DNA of 64,000 nucleotides from Microbacterium luticocti DSM 19459 (GTDB lineage Bacteria > Actinomycetota > Actinomycetes > Actinomycetales > Microbacteriaceae), in NCBI RefSeq assembly GCF_000422405.1, contig NZ_AULS01000001.1, positions 248,001-312,000 of the forward strand, read 5' to 3'. Of the stretch, positions 34,297-41,279 are shown piece after piece; within the stretch, counting starts at the first letter, position 1; each line of letters begins with the position of its first letter. The position numbers and the translations under genes were made by a program. The notes under the pieces are model-generated. The model saw only the letters and a program-made list of their open reading frames with translations. It ran no database searches and was not told where the DNA came from.

Positions 34297-35522
34297 CATC
34301 AGCTTCCGCATCCGGATCGATCTGGCGTCAGCCGCCGCAGGTCTGGGCCGTCGCCTTCGCCTGTGTGGTCGCCTTCATGGGGATCGGTCTGGTCGACCCG
34401 ATCCTGCCGACGATCGCCGAGTCGCTGGAGGCCGATGCGGTGCAGACCGAGCTGCTGTTCACCAGCTATCTGCTGGTGACCGGCGTGGCGATGCTCATCA
34501 CCAGCTGGATCTCCAGCCGCATCGGGGCGAAGGCGACGCTGCTGGCCGGTCTCGGGCTGATCGTGGCGTTCTCGCTGTTGTGCGCGCTCAGCGGCAGCGT
34601 CGACGCGATCATCGGCTTCCGCGCCGGGTGGGGCCTGGGCAACGCGCTGTTCATCTCGACCGCGCTGGCCACGATCGTCGGTGCCGCCGCGGGCGGCAGC
34701 GAGGCGGCGATCGTGCTGTACGAGGCGGCGCTGGGCATCGGCATCGCGATCGGCCCGCTGCTGGGCGGGCTGCTCGGCGAGATGAGCTGGCGCGGTCCGT
34801 TCTTCGGCGTCGTGGCGCTCATGGCGATCGCGTTCATCGCGGTACTGGTGCTGCTCCGAGGCCCGGGCGAGAAGCGTCAGCCGGTGCCGCTGTCGGCGCC
34901 GTTCCGCGCGCTGCGCATCCCGGCGCTGGCGGTCCTCGCGGTGGCGGCCCTGTTCTACAACATCGGGTTCTTCGTGCTGCTCGCGTTCTCACCGTTCCCG
35001 CTGGGGTTCACGGCGATGGGCATCGGTCTCACCTTCTTCGGATGGGGCGTGGCGCTGGCGATCACGAGCGTGTGGGTGGCACCGCTGCTGCTGCGACGGA
35101 TGGCACGGACCACCGTCATCCTGATCGTGCTGCCGCTGCTGGCGATCGATCTGATCGTGGCGGGCCTGCTGGTGGCCTCGGCGACGGCGCTCGTGGTCTG
35201 CATCATCGTCGGCGGGCTGCTGCTGGGCGTCATGAACACCGTGCTCACCGAGGCCGTGATGGAGGCGACCGACCTGCCCCGGTCGGTGGCGTCGTCGGCG
35301 TACTCGGCGGTGCGGTTCATCGGCGGTGCGGTGGCGCCGCCGATCGCCGCCGCACTCTGGCACGCGTTCGACGCCACCGTGCCGTACCTGTTCGCGGCAC
35401 TGTCGGTGCTGATCGCGACGCTCGCGGTGGCGCTCGGGCGCCGGGTGCTGGCACGCATCGACGTTCACCGGGCGGATGCCGCCGAAGAAGGTGCCGCGGT
35501 GCTCATCGGCGACGCCGCCTGA
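34293..35522 (+). CDS. MFS transporter, DHA1 (12-helix) type
   Basis: A 409-residue transporter with about 12 hydrophobic segments. Helix 1 ACVVAFMGIGLVDPILPTIA is the DHA1 form; SSRIGAKATLLAGLGL is the helix 2-3 motif, and IGIAIGPLLGGLLGEMSWRG the helix 5 motif of proton antiporters. AAGGAG lies 7 bases before the ATG, which overlaps the marR stop. With MarR it forms a two-gene efflux unit. Substrate unknown. Confidence 0.9.
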   Translation: MTSASASGSIWRQPPQVWAVAFACVVAFMGIGLVDPILPTIAESLEADAVQTELLFTSYLLVTGVAMLITSWISSRIGAKATLLAGLGLIVAFSLLCALSGSVDAIIGFRAGWGLGNALFISTALATIVGAAAGGSEAAIVLYEAALGIGIAIGPLLGGLLGEMSWRGPFFGVVALMAIAFIAVLVLLRGPGEKRQPVPLSAPFRALRIPALAVLAVAALFYNIGFFVLLAFSPFPLGFTAMGIGLTFFGWGVALAITSVWVAPLLLRRMARTTVILIVLPLLAIDLIVAGLLVASATALVVCIIVGGLLLGVMNTVLTEAVMEATDLPRSVASSAYSAVRFIGGAVAPPIAAALWHAFDATVPYLFAALSVLIATLAVALGRRVLARIDVHRADAAEEGAAVLIGDAA

Positions 35523-35546
35523 CGGGGCCCGACCGAGCCGGCGGCT

Positions 35547-35570
35547 CACGTGGACAACGGGGTCCACGTG
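35547..35570 (+). terminator. Terminator after the MFS gene
   Basis: CACGTGGAC (35547-35555) and GTCCACGTG (35562-35570) are a perfect 9-base inverted repeat with a 6-base loop, 25 bases after the MFS stop and followed by a pyrimidine-rich GTCTTCTCTT. The rest of 35523-35730 holds one copy of the direct repeat and no gene I can support. Confidence 0.7.
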
Positions 35571-35649
35571 GCCGTCTTCTCTTCGGGCGTATCGTGTCGC
35601 CACGCGGAGTCCGCCCCGATGCACAGCGCCGCGTTCAGCCCTGAGCGCA

Positions 35650-35673
35650 GGAACGATGATGCCCGGCCACATC
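35650..35673. repeat. Imperfect 24-base direct repeat, left copy
   Basis: Matches 36391-36414 at 21 of 24 positions (core ATGCCCGGCC). The two copies bracket the lower-G+C gene at 35731. They could be the ends of an inserted segment; by themselves they do not prove it. Confidence 0.5.
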
Positions 35674-35730
35674 CCTTCGAACCACCCATCACGATTGATG
35701 TCGCACGTCACGAGTAGAACGAGAAGGACC

Positions 35731-36258
35731 ATGATGAACCGGTATCTGTACGGGCGGGCCTGGAACCACAAGCGGCTTGTGCTGGGCGGGCTGATATCAG
35801 AAGACGAGGCTCGTCAGCGTTACGCGGACGGCAGCGAAGACGACTGGTTCACTGTCGGCGCATATGCAGATGGCGTGCCAGATGATGGTGTCCCGGAGTT
35901 CACGCTTGAGGTAGCGCCGAAGGGTGTCTTTGCCCGCACATCCTTCTACGACCAGATCTACCGCGCGAGGCATAGCTTCACTTTTCGGCAGCAGGAGAAC
36001 GCTGATGCGCTGTTCCTGGTGGAGATCACGGACTGGACATACGCGGATGACGATGTCTACGTTCCCCGCAACAAATGCCTCGTGATGACGAACTATCGGT
36101 ATCGGCCGGACGGGACGATGCACTGGTATCGCTCCCACAAGGTAGCCAACCGGATTGAAGAAGCCGACTACCGCGATATCGACGTCAGCACCCATTGGGA
36201 GCCCGTGCCGGAGTTCGGCCAGTGGGAATCGATCGCGCGGTTCAATCGCGAGAAATAG
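35731..36258 (+). CDS. Orphan protein of unknown function, lower G+C
   Basis: A 175-residue soluble protein beginning MMNRYLYGRAWNHKRL; the second ATG (35734) is equally possible. GAGAAGGA upstream gives a good ribosome site. It is rich in aromatic residues and Asp (DITDWTYADDDVYVPRN-like stretch, HWYRSHKVANR, PEFGQWESIARF). No signal peptide or membrane segment and no family I recognise. By eye its G+C is about 58-62 percent against near 70 for its neighbours, and it lies between short direct repeats beside tRNA-Lys, so it was probably acquired. The size and acidity would suit an immunity-type protein; that is a guess. Confidence 0.7.
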   Translation: MMNRYLYGRAWNHKRLVLGGLISEDEARQRYADGSEDDWFTVGAYADGVPDDGVPEFTLEVAPKGVFARTSFYDQIYRARHSFTFRQQENADALFLVEITDWTYADDDVYVPRNKCLVMTNYRYRPDGTMHWYRSHKVANRIEEADYRDIDVSTHWEPVPEFGQWESIARFNREK

Positions 36259-36390
36259 ACCCCTCACCCGTCGAGCTCATCGATGGCGCCGCACCCGCCC
36301 ATCAGCGGCGGCGCCGACCGGCCGTCGTGTGCGGCGCGGTGGCGGCCGCTTGACAGGAACGACACGAACGGCTTCCGCCAGCGGACACCG

Positions 36391-36414
36391 GGAACGACCA
36401 TGCCCGGCCGCATC
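36391..36414. repeat. Imperfect 24-base direct repeat, right copy
   Basis: Second copy of the repeat at 35650-35673 (21 of 24 identical), located 24 bases from the 3' end of tRNA-Lys. It overlaps the hairpin at 36399-36427. Confidence 0.5.
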
Positions 36415-36427
36415 GTGACCGGGCATG
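36399..36427 (-). terminator. Hairpin downstream of tRNA-Lys
   Basis: CATGCCCGG (36399-36407) and CCGGGCATG (36419-36427) are perfect 9-base inverted repeats with an 11-base loop, 11 bases beyond the tRNA 3' end on the minus strand. Probable tRNA terminator. The remaining DNA from 36259 to 36398 shows no gene. Confidence 0.6.
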
Positions 36428-36437
36428 TGTCCTACTG

Positions 36438-36512
36438 TGGTGCGCCCCCTGGGATTCGAACCCAGAACCCATTGATTAAGAGTCAATTGCTCTGCCGTTG
36501 AGCTAGAGGCGC
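36438..36512 (-). tRNA. tRNA-Lys (anticodon CTT)
   Basis: Read on the minus strand: acceptor GCGCCTC pairs with GGGGCGC, D-arm TAGCTCAACGGCAGAGC, anticodon loop CTCTTAA with CTT, T-arm CTGGGTTCGAATCCCAG, discriminator A and an encoded CCA (36438-36440). The gene is complete. Its 3' end faces the acquired-looking segment 35650-36414; tRNA 3' ends are common integration sites. Confidence 0.96.
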
Positions 36513-36593
36513 TCGGCTCGCCCGAGGGGCGAACCGAGGATCAACATTAGCACTCCGGATGACGCATCGCGAAATCGTCCGGGCGTTGGCCGG

Positions 36594-36599
36594 TATCCT
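36594..36599 (+). promoter_or_regulatory. -10 element for hisN, probable leaderless start
   Basis: TATCCT lies 6 bases before the GTG at 36606 with no Shine-Dalgarno site between, so the transcript probably begins at the start codon. Confidence 0.48.
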
Positions 36600-36605
36600 G
36601 GCCAG

Positions 36606-37445
36606 GTGACGTTCCCCGCGCCCGAGACACCCGCCGCAGCCGCACACACCGGCGGCGCGGCGCCGGGGCTGGAGGCCGACCTGGCACTGGCGCTGCGGCT
36701 CGCGGATGCGGCGGACGAGGCATCCATGCGCCGCTTCGACGCCCCCGACCTGCAGGTGCGTCTGAAGGCCGATGCCACGCACGTCACCGAAGCCGATCTG
36801 GCCACCGAGCGGGCGATCCGCGACATCCTGAACACCGAACGTCCGGACGACGGCGTGTTCGGCGAGGAGTTCGGTCAGGTCGGGTCGGGCGCGCGTCAGT
36901 GGATCATCGATCCCATCGACGGCACGGCGAACTACCTCAAAGGCATCCCGATGTGGACGACCCTGATCGCCCTGGCCGTCGACGGCGTGCCCCAGGTCGG
37001 CGTGGTCAGTCAGCCGGCGATCGGCAGACGTTGGTGGGCGGCGACCGGGCTCGGCGCCTGGACGAACGGGACCGACGGCGCCCGGCGGCTGCAGGTGTCG
37101 GCCGTCGACGAGATCGACCGGGCGAGCGTGAGCTTTCAGAGCATCGCGCAGTGGGACGAGGTCGGCCGCGCCGACGACCTGCTGCGCCTGAGCCGTGCGG
37201 TGTGGCGCGATCGCGGATACGGCGACGCCTGGCCGTACATGCTGCTGGCCGAGGGGCGCCTCGAGATGGTGGCCGAGTTCGACGTCAAGGAGTACGACAT
37301 TGCCGCACACGTGCCGATCGTGCGCGAGGCCGGCGGCCGGTTCACCGACATCGACGGCGCCGACACGATCGCGACCCGCTCGTCGCTGGCCAGCAACGGC
37401 GTGTTGCACGAAGCGTTCCTGCGGCTCGTGCAGGGAGCACCGTGA
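36606..37445 (+). CDS. hisN: Histidinol-phosphatase of the inositol monophosphatase family
   Basis: A 279-residue FIG-superfamily phosphatase, of the actinobacterial HisN type, removing phosphate from histidinol phosphate in histidine synthesis. Visible: DATHVTEADLATERAI, GEEFG (86-90), the metal motif IDPIDGTANYLKGIPMW (101-117), and GDAWPYMLLAEGRLE with VKEYDIAAHVPIVREAGG. Generic inositol-1-phosphatase cannot be fully excluded, but GDAW and EYDIAAH resemble characterised HisN proteins. Followed by a GTGA-overlapping lipoprotein gene. Confidence 0.87.
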   Translation: MTFPAPETPAAAAHTGGAAPGLEADLALALRLADAADEASMRRFDAPDLQVRLKADATHVTEADLATERAIRDILNTERPDDGVFGEEFGQVGSGARQWIIDPIDGTANYLKGIPMWTTLIALAVDGVPQVGVVSQPAIGRRWWAATGLGAWTNGTDGARRLQVSAVDEIDRASVSFQSIAQWDEVGRADDLLRLSRAVWRDRGYGDAWPYMLLAEGRLEMVAEFDVKEYDIAAHVPIVREAGGRFTDIDGADTIATRSSLASNGVLHEAFLRLVQGAP

Positions 37446-38008
37446 CCTGTATCCGCCCGATCCTGGCCACGGTGACGCTCGGCGCGGTGCTGCTTGTCGC
37501 CGGCTGCACCGGCGAGCCCGCCCCGACCGCCTCCCCCACGCTGCCGCTGGTGACACCGCAAAACCACGACGCCTCGCCGCGGCCGGATGCCTCCCCCACA
37601 CCGGTCGGAGACCCGACCTGCGAGCGGATCATCCCGCAGACCACCGTCGACGCGTTCACCCAGGCCGGTTGGACCTCGCGTCAGGACCCGTTCTATGTCG
37701 GCAACATCGAGTTGGCCGGCGGCATCCAATGCACCTGGGGCGACGCCACCGTGGCCAGCGACCAGGTGCAGGTGTTCGGCTGGGCGCCGATCGACGCCGA
37801 GACCGCCGGCCAGGTCGAGAAGGAACTGCTGGACTCGGGCTGGAAGGAGTTCAGCGAGGACGGCGCCGTCTATCTCACCGCGACCGGCACCATGATCATG
37901 AATCCCGACGACGACGGCTACGGCATGACCTACCGCATCACCGACGGTCAGATCATCTTCGCCGACACCAAACAGGGGCTGCTGCTCATCCAGTGGCCTC
38001 CGCACTGA
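37442..38008 (+). CDS. Small lipoprotein, unknown function
   Basis: A 188-residue lipoprotein: signal segment ending in LLVAGC with C22, a Pro/Thr/Ser-rich linker (about 25-55), and a soluble domain with two cysteines (CERIIPQTTVDAF; GGIQCTWGDATVAS) that may form a disulphide. The domain looks like the DUF3558-like lipoproteins of actinobacteria, but I am not certain. The GTG overlaps the hisN stop (GTGA), so it is co-translated with hisN. Confidence 0.8.
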   Translation: MTCIRPILATVTLGAVLLVAGCTGEPAPTASPTLPLVTPQNHDASPRPDASPTPVGDPTCERIIPQTTVDAFTQAGWTSRQDPFYVGNIELAGGIQCTWGDATVASDQVQVFGWAPIDAETAGQVEKELLDSGWKEFSEDGAVYLTATGTMIMNPDDDGYGMTYRITDGQIIFADTKQGLLLIQWPPH

Positions 38009-38373
38009 GCGGCACCGGACATCGTCTCTCTTCCATGGAACCCGACGCACGCCTGTTGCGTTAGTTCGTCGTGGTGGCGCCGGAACTGAACTTCACCCGC
38101 GCGGCAGAGAAGCTGCACATCACCCAGGGTGTTTTGTTCCCCACGTCTTGTTGAGGGCACCGCTTTGGACCGGAGGACGTTCGACGAATCGAGCAGTTCG
38201 ATGGTGAGCTTCGCTTTCGTCCACTGGTTCACGTAGCCACCTGGGCTCGCTATTGCGAGGATGTCGGTGCCGCGCACCTGGACGTTGCCGCCGATGGTCC
38301 GGTAAGTGGACCAGATGACTTTCGAGCCGGCTATCGCCTGAGTGGCGCACGGGCTGACCCGTGTCCATGTCAT
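37948..38373 (-). CDS. Element-encoded protein, 3' end fused to chromosomal DNA
   Basis: The ATG at 38373 begins MTWTRVSPCATQAIAGSKVI, with AAGGAG 6 bases upstream. About 83 residues are native to the element (to 38128); after that the frame runs into the reverse strand of the LysR stump and beyond, ending at 37948, so the last 58 residues are probably junk. No family recognised; the size and setting suggest a small phage protein of beta-rich type. It is a truncated gene. Confidence 0.45.
   Translation of the reverse strand: MTWTRVSPCATQAIAGSKVIWSTYRTIGGNVQVRGTDILAIASPGGYVNQWTKAKLTIELLDSSNVLRSKAVPSTRRGEQNTLGDVQLLCRAGEVQFRRHHDELTQQACVGFHGRETMSGAAQCGGHWMSSSPCLVSAKMI
38035..38127 (+). pseudogene. 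LysR regulator stump with in-frame stop
   Basis: Reads MEPDARLLR, a TAG stop at codon 10, then FVVVAPELNFTRAAEKLHIT, which is the start of a LysR helix-turn-helix. The TAG stands where LysR proteins have a glutamine (CAG to TAG). Homology ends abruptly after the CAG at 38127, where unrelated sequence begins. The remaining roughly 270 codons are absent from the window. This marks one edge of the foreign segment 38128-40106. Confidence 0.75.
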
Positions 38374-38410
38374 GTTGGTTCTCCTTGATTCGGGGTTGAA
38401 TGGAACGTGA

Positions 38411-38440
38411 AACGCCCACCTCATTGAGGGGGCGGGCGTT
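38411..38440 (-). terminator. Hairpin downstream of the LysM-like lipoprotein gene
   Basis: AACGCCC (38411-38417) pairs with GGGCGTT (38434-38440), and inside it CCTC pairs with GAGG around ATT. It lies 20 bases after the lipoprotein stop on the minus strand and before the next gene of the element. Confidence 0.6.
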
Positions 38441-38459
38441 CAGGTCTTGGGTCGGGGGG

Positions 38460-38924
38460 TTACTCGTGCCGTTCCGGGCACTCCTGGACCGGGTATGCGG
38501 CGGGGTCGAGGGAGAGCACGTCGCCGGGATGGAGTACATGGTTGTTCGGCGGGCAGTAGAGGAAGTCCGCGTTGAGGGTCGCCACATTCGGGATGCAGAA
38601 GCGGGCCGAGATCGGCTGCTGTCCGTCGCCCGCGGCAACGGTGTAGGCGATGGGATCGCTGTTGCTGTCACGCGTCACCTCGCCGCGTGCGCCCTCCCGG
38701 GGTCCGCGGTCATAGACGCCGTTCTTCGTCGGGCGGCACTCGTCCGGTGCGTACGACGGCTCTGGCGTGGGCGACTCTACCGCCACGGCGGCGGCGTGCG
38801 CGGCGTGGGGCGGGGCGGCGGCGGTAGGCGTGTCCGCGGGCGATGAGGTGCATCCGGCGAGCGCCGCGGCCGCGAGCCAGGCGCCGGCGAGCAGTGTTGC
38901 GATCTTTGCTGTGCGGTTGACCAT
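38460..38924 (-). CDS. LysM-like lipoprotein of the integrated element
   Basis: A 154-residue lipoprotein: hydrophobic signal and lipobox LAGC with C25, a linker rich in Ala and Pro (about 27-58), then a C-terminal region AYTVAAGDGQQPISARFCIP followed by VATLNADFLYC and HVLHPGDVLSLD, which follows the LysM pattern (peptidoglycan binding) with two extra cysteines. Such proteins occur in actinobacterial mobile elements and could alter the host envelope. Ends at a hairpin terminator. Confidence 0.72.
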   Translation of the reverse strand: MVNRTAKIATLLAGAWLAAAALAGCTSSPADTPTAAAPPHAAHAAAVAVESPTPEPSYAPDECRPTKNGVYDRGPREGARGEVTRDSNSDPIAYTVAAGDGQQPISARFCIPNVATLNADFLYCPPNNHVLHPGDVLSLDPAAYPVQECPERHE

Positions 38925-38968
38925 ATTCGTAGATTACGGAGAGGGTCCGACAAGGGACAGTCCCCTGG

Positions 38969-39253
38969 TTACCAGTCCTCGGTCACCATGCCCATCTCAG
39001 GGCGGGGTGCGCGGCTGCCACGTGACCGGTTGCAGCGGCAGTGCGAGGGGCGGCAGTTCGAGCTGTCAAGCGCGAGGTGCGGGTGTGTCTCGATGGGCTT
39101 CGCGTGGTCGAGGTCGAGTGCGGCGGGGTCGTGCGCGGGCGCGTCGTAGTCGATGGGCTGCCCGCAGAGCCAGCAGGGGGCGTTGGTACGCGCCCACCAG
39201 TCGCGCAGCTGTTCGCGAAGGTCCGTGTATGCCCTGGTGTGTCTGGTGCCCAC
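38969..39253 (-). CDS. HNH endonuclease, phage type
   Basis: A 94-residue HNH nuclease: CWLCGQPIDYDAP (first Cys pair), DLDHAKPIETHPHLALDSSN (the DH of the HNH core and its Asn), then CRPSHCRCNRSRG (second Cys pair). The GTG at 39253 begins VGTRHTRAYTDLREQLRDWW. Small free-standing HNH proteins of this form sit next to terminase genes in actinophages and help in DNA packaging; no terminase is left here. It supports a prophage origin of the segment. Confidence 0.85.
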   Translation of the reverse strand: MGTRHTRAYTDLREQLRDWWARTNAPCWLCGQPIDYDAPAHDPAALDLDHAKPIETHPHLALDSSNCRPSHCRCNRSRGSRAPRPEMGMVTEDW

Positions 39254-39291
39254 GTGCCCTCACCGGATCAGATCGTCTTCGTCGTTGAGTG

Positions 39292-39985
39292 GTGAGCATC
39301 GCCCGCAACCCCGCCCGGGCTGAAGGGCCAGCCACGGAACCACTCCGAGAAGGATCGTCGCGACCTGACCAATGAGGAGGTCGCGCAGCTCGCCGCCGCG
39401 GTGCGCGACCTCACCCGCGCCACGCTCGTCTACACGCTCGCCTACACCGGCGTCCGGTGGGGCGAATGCGTCGCTCTGCGCGTGCGCGACAGGAACCAGC
39501 TGAAGCGCCGCCTGCACGTACGCCGCAACGCCGTCGAGGTCGAGGGAAAGATCGAGCTCGGCGCGCCGAAATCGTGGGAGAAGCGCACCGTCCCCTACCC
39601 GGCGTTCCTCGACACGCTGCTCGACGCGCTCTGCAACGGCAAGGGACCAGACGACCTGATCTTTCCCAGTGACCTCGACGGGTACCAGCGTCGGCCGACG
39701 ACGGCGGAGGACTCGACGTCCTGGTATCGGCTCGCGAGCACGCGCGCCGGCCTCGAACGGCTCACGCTGCACGACCTGCGGCACACGGCCGCATCGCTCG
39801 CGGTCGCGTCGGGCGCGCACGTGAAGGTCGTGCAGAAGATGCTCGGCCACGAGTCCGCGGCCATGACCCTCGACACGTACGCGGACCTGTTCGACGGGAA
39901 TCTCGACGACATCGCCGAACGCATGGACACCCGCGGCGCCCAGTACGCGGCCACGGTCCTTGCGGCTGTCGGCGTCGCCGCGTGA
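39292..39985 (+). pseudogene. Tyrosine recombinase (integrase), N-terminally truncated and frameshifted
   Basis: From about 39317 one frame reads LKGQPRNHSEKDRRDLTNEE and continues into the catalytic domain: LAYTGVRWGECVALRVRDRN (first catalytic Arg), LHDLRHTAASLAVASGA (HxxR), MLGHESAAMTLDTYADLF (the final His and nucleophile Tyr). Just before it, another frame (39292-39318) reads VSIARNPAR, the usual lead-in to this domain in phage integrases, so one base has been gained or lost near 39318. The core-binding domain is missing. All catalytic residues remain, but the protein is unlikely to work. It ends 121 bases from the 3' end of ssrA. Confidence 0.82.
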
Positions 39986-40045
39986 TCCCGAATGTGGGCA
40001 AAGTGTGGGCAGACGGCCCGCGCGCGCACTTCTCCCAGGAATGAC

Positions 40046-40086
40046 GAAAGCCCCCCGATCCCAGTGTTTCCAAGGGGTCGAGGGGC
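40046..40086 (-). terminator. ssrA terminator
   Basis: AAGCCCCCCGATCCC (40046-40060) pairs with GGGGTCGAGGGGCTT (40072-40086), 15 pairs with two G-U wobbles, around an 11-base loop. On the minus strand it follows the tmRNA by 20 bases and is followed by TCGTCATT. It can also end integrase transcription on the plus strand. Confidence 0.82.
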
Positions 40087-40106
40087 TTCCTCCGAGCGAC
40101 AGCGGC

Positions 40107-40476
40107 TGGTGGAGATGGGGGGAATCGAACCCCCGTCCATCGCTGAATCTCCACGCCTTCTCCGGGCGCAGTCTGTGCAGACGTTCTGCTCGGCCCCGAC
40201 CTTTGTCACAGACACCCAAGTCGACAGGCCCAGTCTGGGAAGAGTCCCGCGCGACGTCCAGACGCCGTCACGCAGCAAGATTCCTAGATGACGCCAGGAT
40301 CCGTGCCGGAATCACACACGGTCTGACGGACTATCGGGCTCGCTTAGGCAGCGAGGGCGAAGTCAGTGCGCTTTGCATTGGCACTTATTGTTGTGCAGGG
40401 AGCGTTCACGAGATAACCCTGCATCCTCGGCCCGCTTCTCGTGAATAGACAGGCGATGTCGAAACCGATCATCCCC
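40107..40476 (-). ncRNA. ssrA: Transfer-messenger RNA
   Basis: Rescues stalled ribosomes with SmpB. On the minus strand the 5' end GGGGATGATCGGTTTCGAC (from 40476) pairs through GGGGATG with CATCTCC at the 3' end; the T-arm is GACGGGGGTTCGATTCCCCC, followed by CATCTCCACCA with encoded CCA (40107-40109). The open frame ends at the TAA at 40344-40346 and encodes the tag ANAKRTDFALAA (40347-40382), which has the ALAA end recognised by ClpXP. About 370 bases long, as expected. smpB lies 3.7 kb away. Confidence 0.96.
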
Positions 40477-40628
40477 GTGTCTGCTCCCGGTGGGTGTTCC
40501 GGGAAGCGGCCGCTGTCACACTGTGGAGTTGCCAGTCGGATGCCGCAGCATCCGAGCATCACAGCATACAACGCTTCGCCGACACCGGCCATTCCCGGCT
40601 CGCACTCGTCGGTGTCGGCGGGTCCGCG

Positions 40629-40634
40629 TAGGCT
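40629..40634 (+). promoter_or_regulatory. -10 element for the DUF541 gene, probable leaderless start
   Basis: TAGGCT lies 6 bases before the ATG at 40641. No Shine-Dalgarno site lies in the gap CCTCGT. The upstream part of the gap (40477-40628) holds the ssrA promoter and no gene. Confidence 0.5.
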
Positions 40635-40640
40635 CCTCGT

Positions 40641-41279
40641 ATGCCCGAGGTCACCATCACCGTGCGTGGCGAGCACGAGGTGCGCCGTGCTCCCGAAGAG
40701 GCCGTCGCGCACATCACCGTGGGCTGCGAAGGACCCGACCGCGGTGCCGTCGTCGAGCGCATCGCCGCCCTGGCCGCCCCCGTCCGCGACGATCTCGCGG
40801 CACGCCAGGACGCCGGCGGTCTCACCGACTGGTCGAGCCAGCGGGTCTCGGTGTGGACGGACCGCCCGTGGAATGCCGAGGGCAAGCTGCTCGCCCCCGT
40901 GCACCACGCGTCGGTCGAGTTCACCGCCACTTTCACGGATGTCGCCGCGCTGAGCTGGTGGCTCGGCGAGGTCGCGGCCCGCGACGGCGTGCAGGTCGGC
41001 GAAATCGACTGGCGTCTCACGCGCGAGACGCGCTCGACACTCGAGCGCGAGGCCGCCACGCACGCCGTGCACGTCGCGGTGGAACGCGCCACCGCGTACG
41101 CACAGGCCCTTGGAATGTCGCACATCACCCCGGTCGAGCTCTCGGACGCCAGCCTGCATGCACCGGCCATACCGCTCATGCGAATGGCCGCGGCACCCGC
41201 CGACGACCCCGGGCTCGCCCTGCAGCCCGATGACATCGTGGTCGCCGCCACGGTCGAAGCGAGGTTCACCGCACGATGA
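40641..41279 (+). CDS. SIMPL domain (DUF541) protein
   Basis: A 212-residue protein of the SIMPL/DUF541 (YggE-like) family; function is poorly known, with links to oxidative-stress tolerance and signalling. Visible: EVTITVRGEHEVRRAPEEAV at the start, WSSQRVSVWT, and AVERATAYAQALGMSHITPV. No signal peptide, unlike many members, so cytoplasmic. It overlaps the M20 peptidase gene by ATGA, which makes a two-gene unit. Confidence 0.86.
   Translation: MPEVTITVRGEHEVRRAPEEAVAHITVGCEGPDRGAVVERIAALAAPVRDDLAARQDAGGLTDWSSQRVSVWTDRPWNAEGKLLAPVHHASVEFTATFTDVAALSWWLGEVAARDGVQVGEIDWRLTRETRSTLEREAATHAVHVAVERATAYAQALGMSHITPVELSDASLHAPAIPLMRMAAAPADDPGLALQPDDIVVAATVEARFTAR

Noticed and set aside
35731..36258. 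Calling the orphan gene a toxin-immunity protein
   Set aside because: Acidic composition and isolated position fit, but no toxin gene or motif supports it. Left as unknown.
36606..38008. hisN and the lipoprotein as part of the integrated element
   Set aside because: Both have normal G+C and codon use, are co-translated, and lie outside the LysR stump that marks the breakpoint.
39292..39985. Intact integrase with a simple alternative start
   Set aside because: No start codon with a ribosome site precedes the catalytic domain, and the VSIARNPAR lead-in is in a different frame, so truncation and frameshift explain it better.
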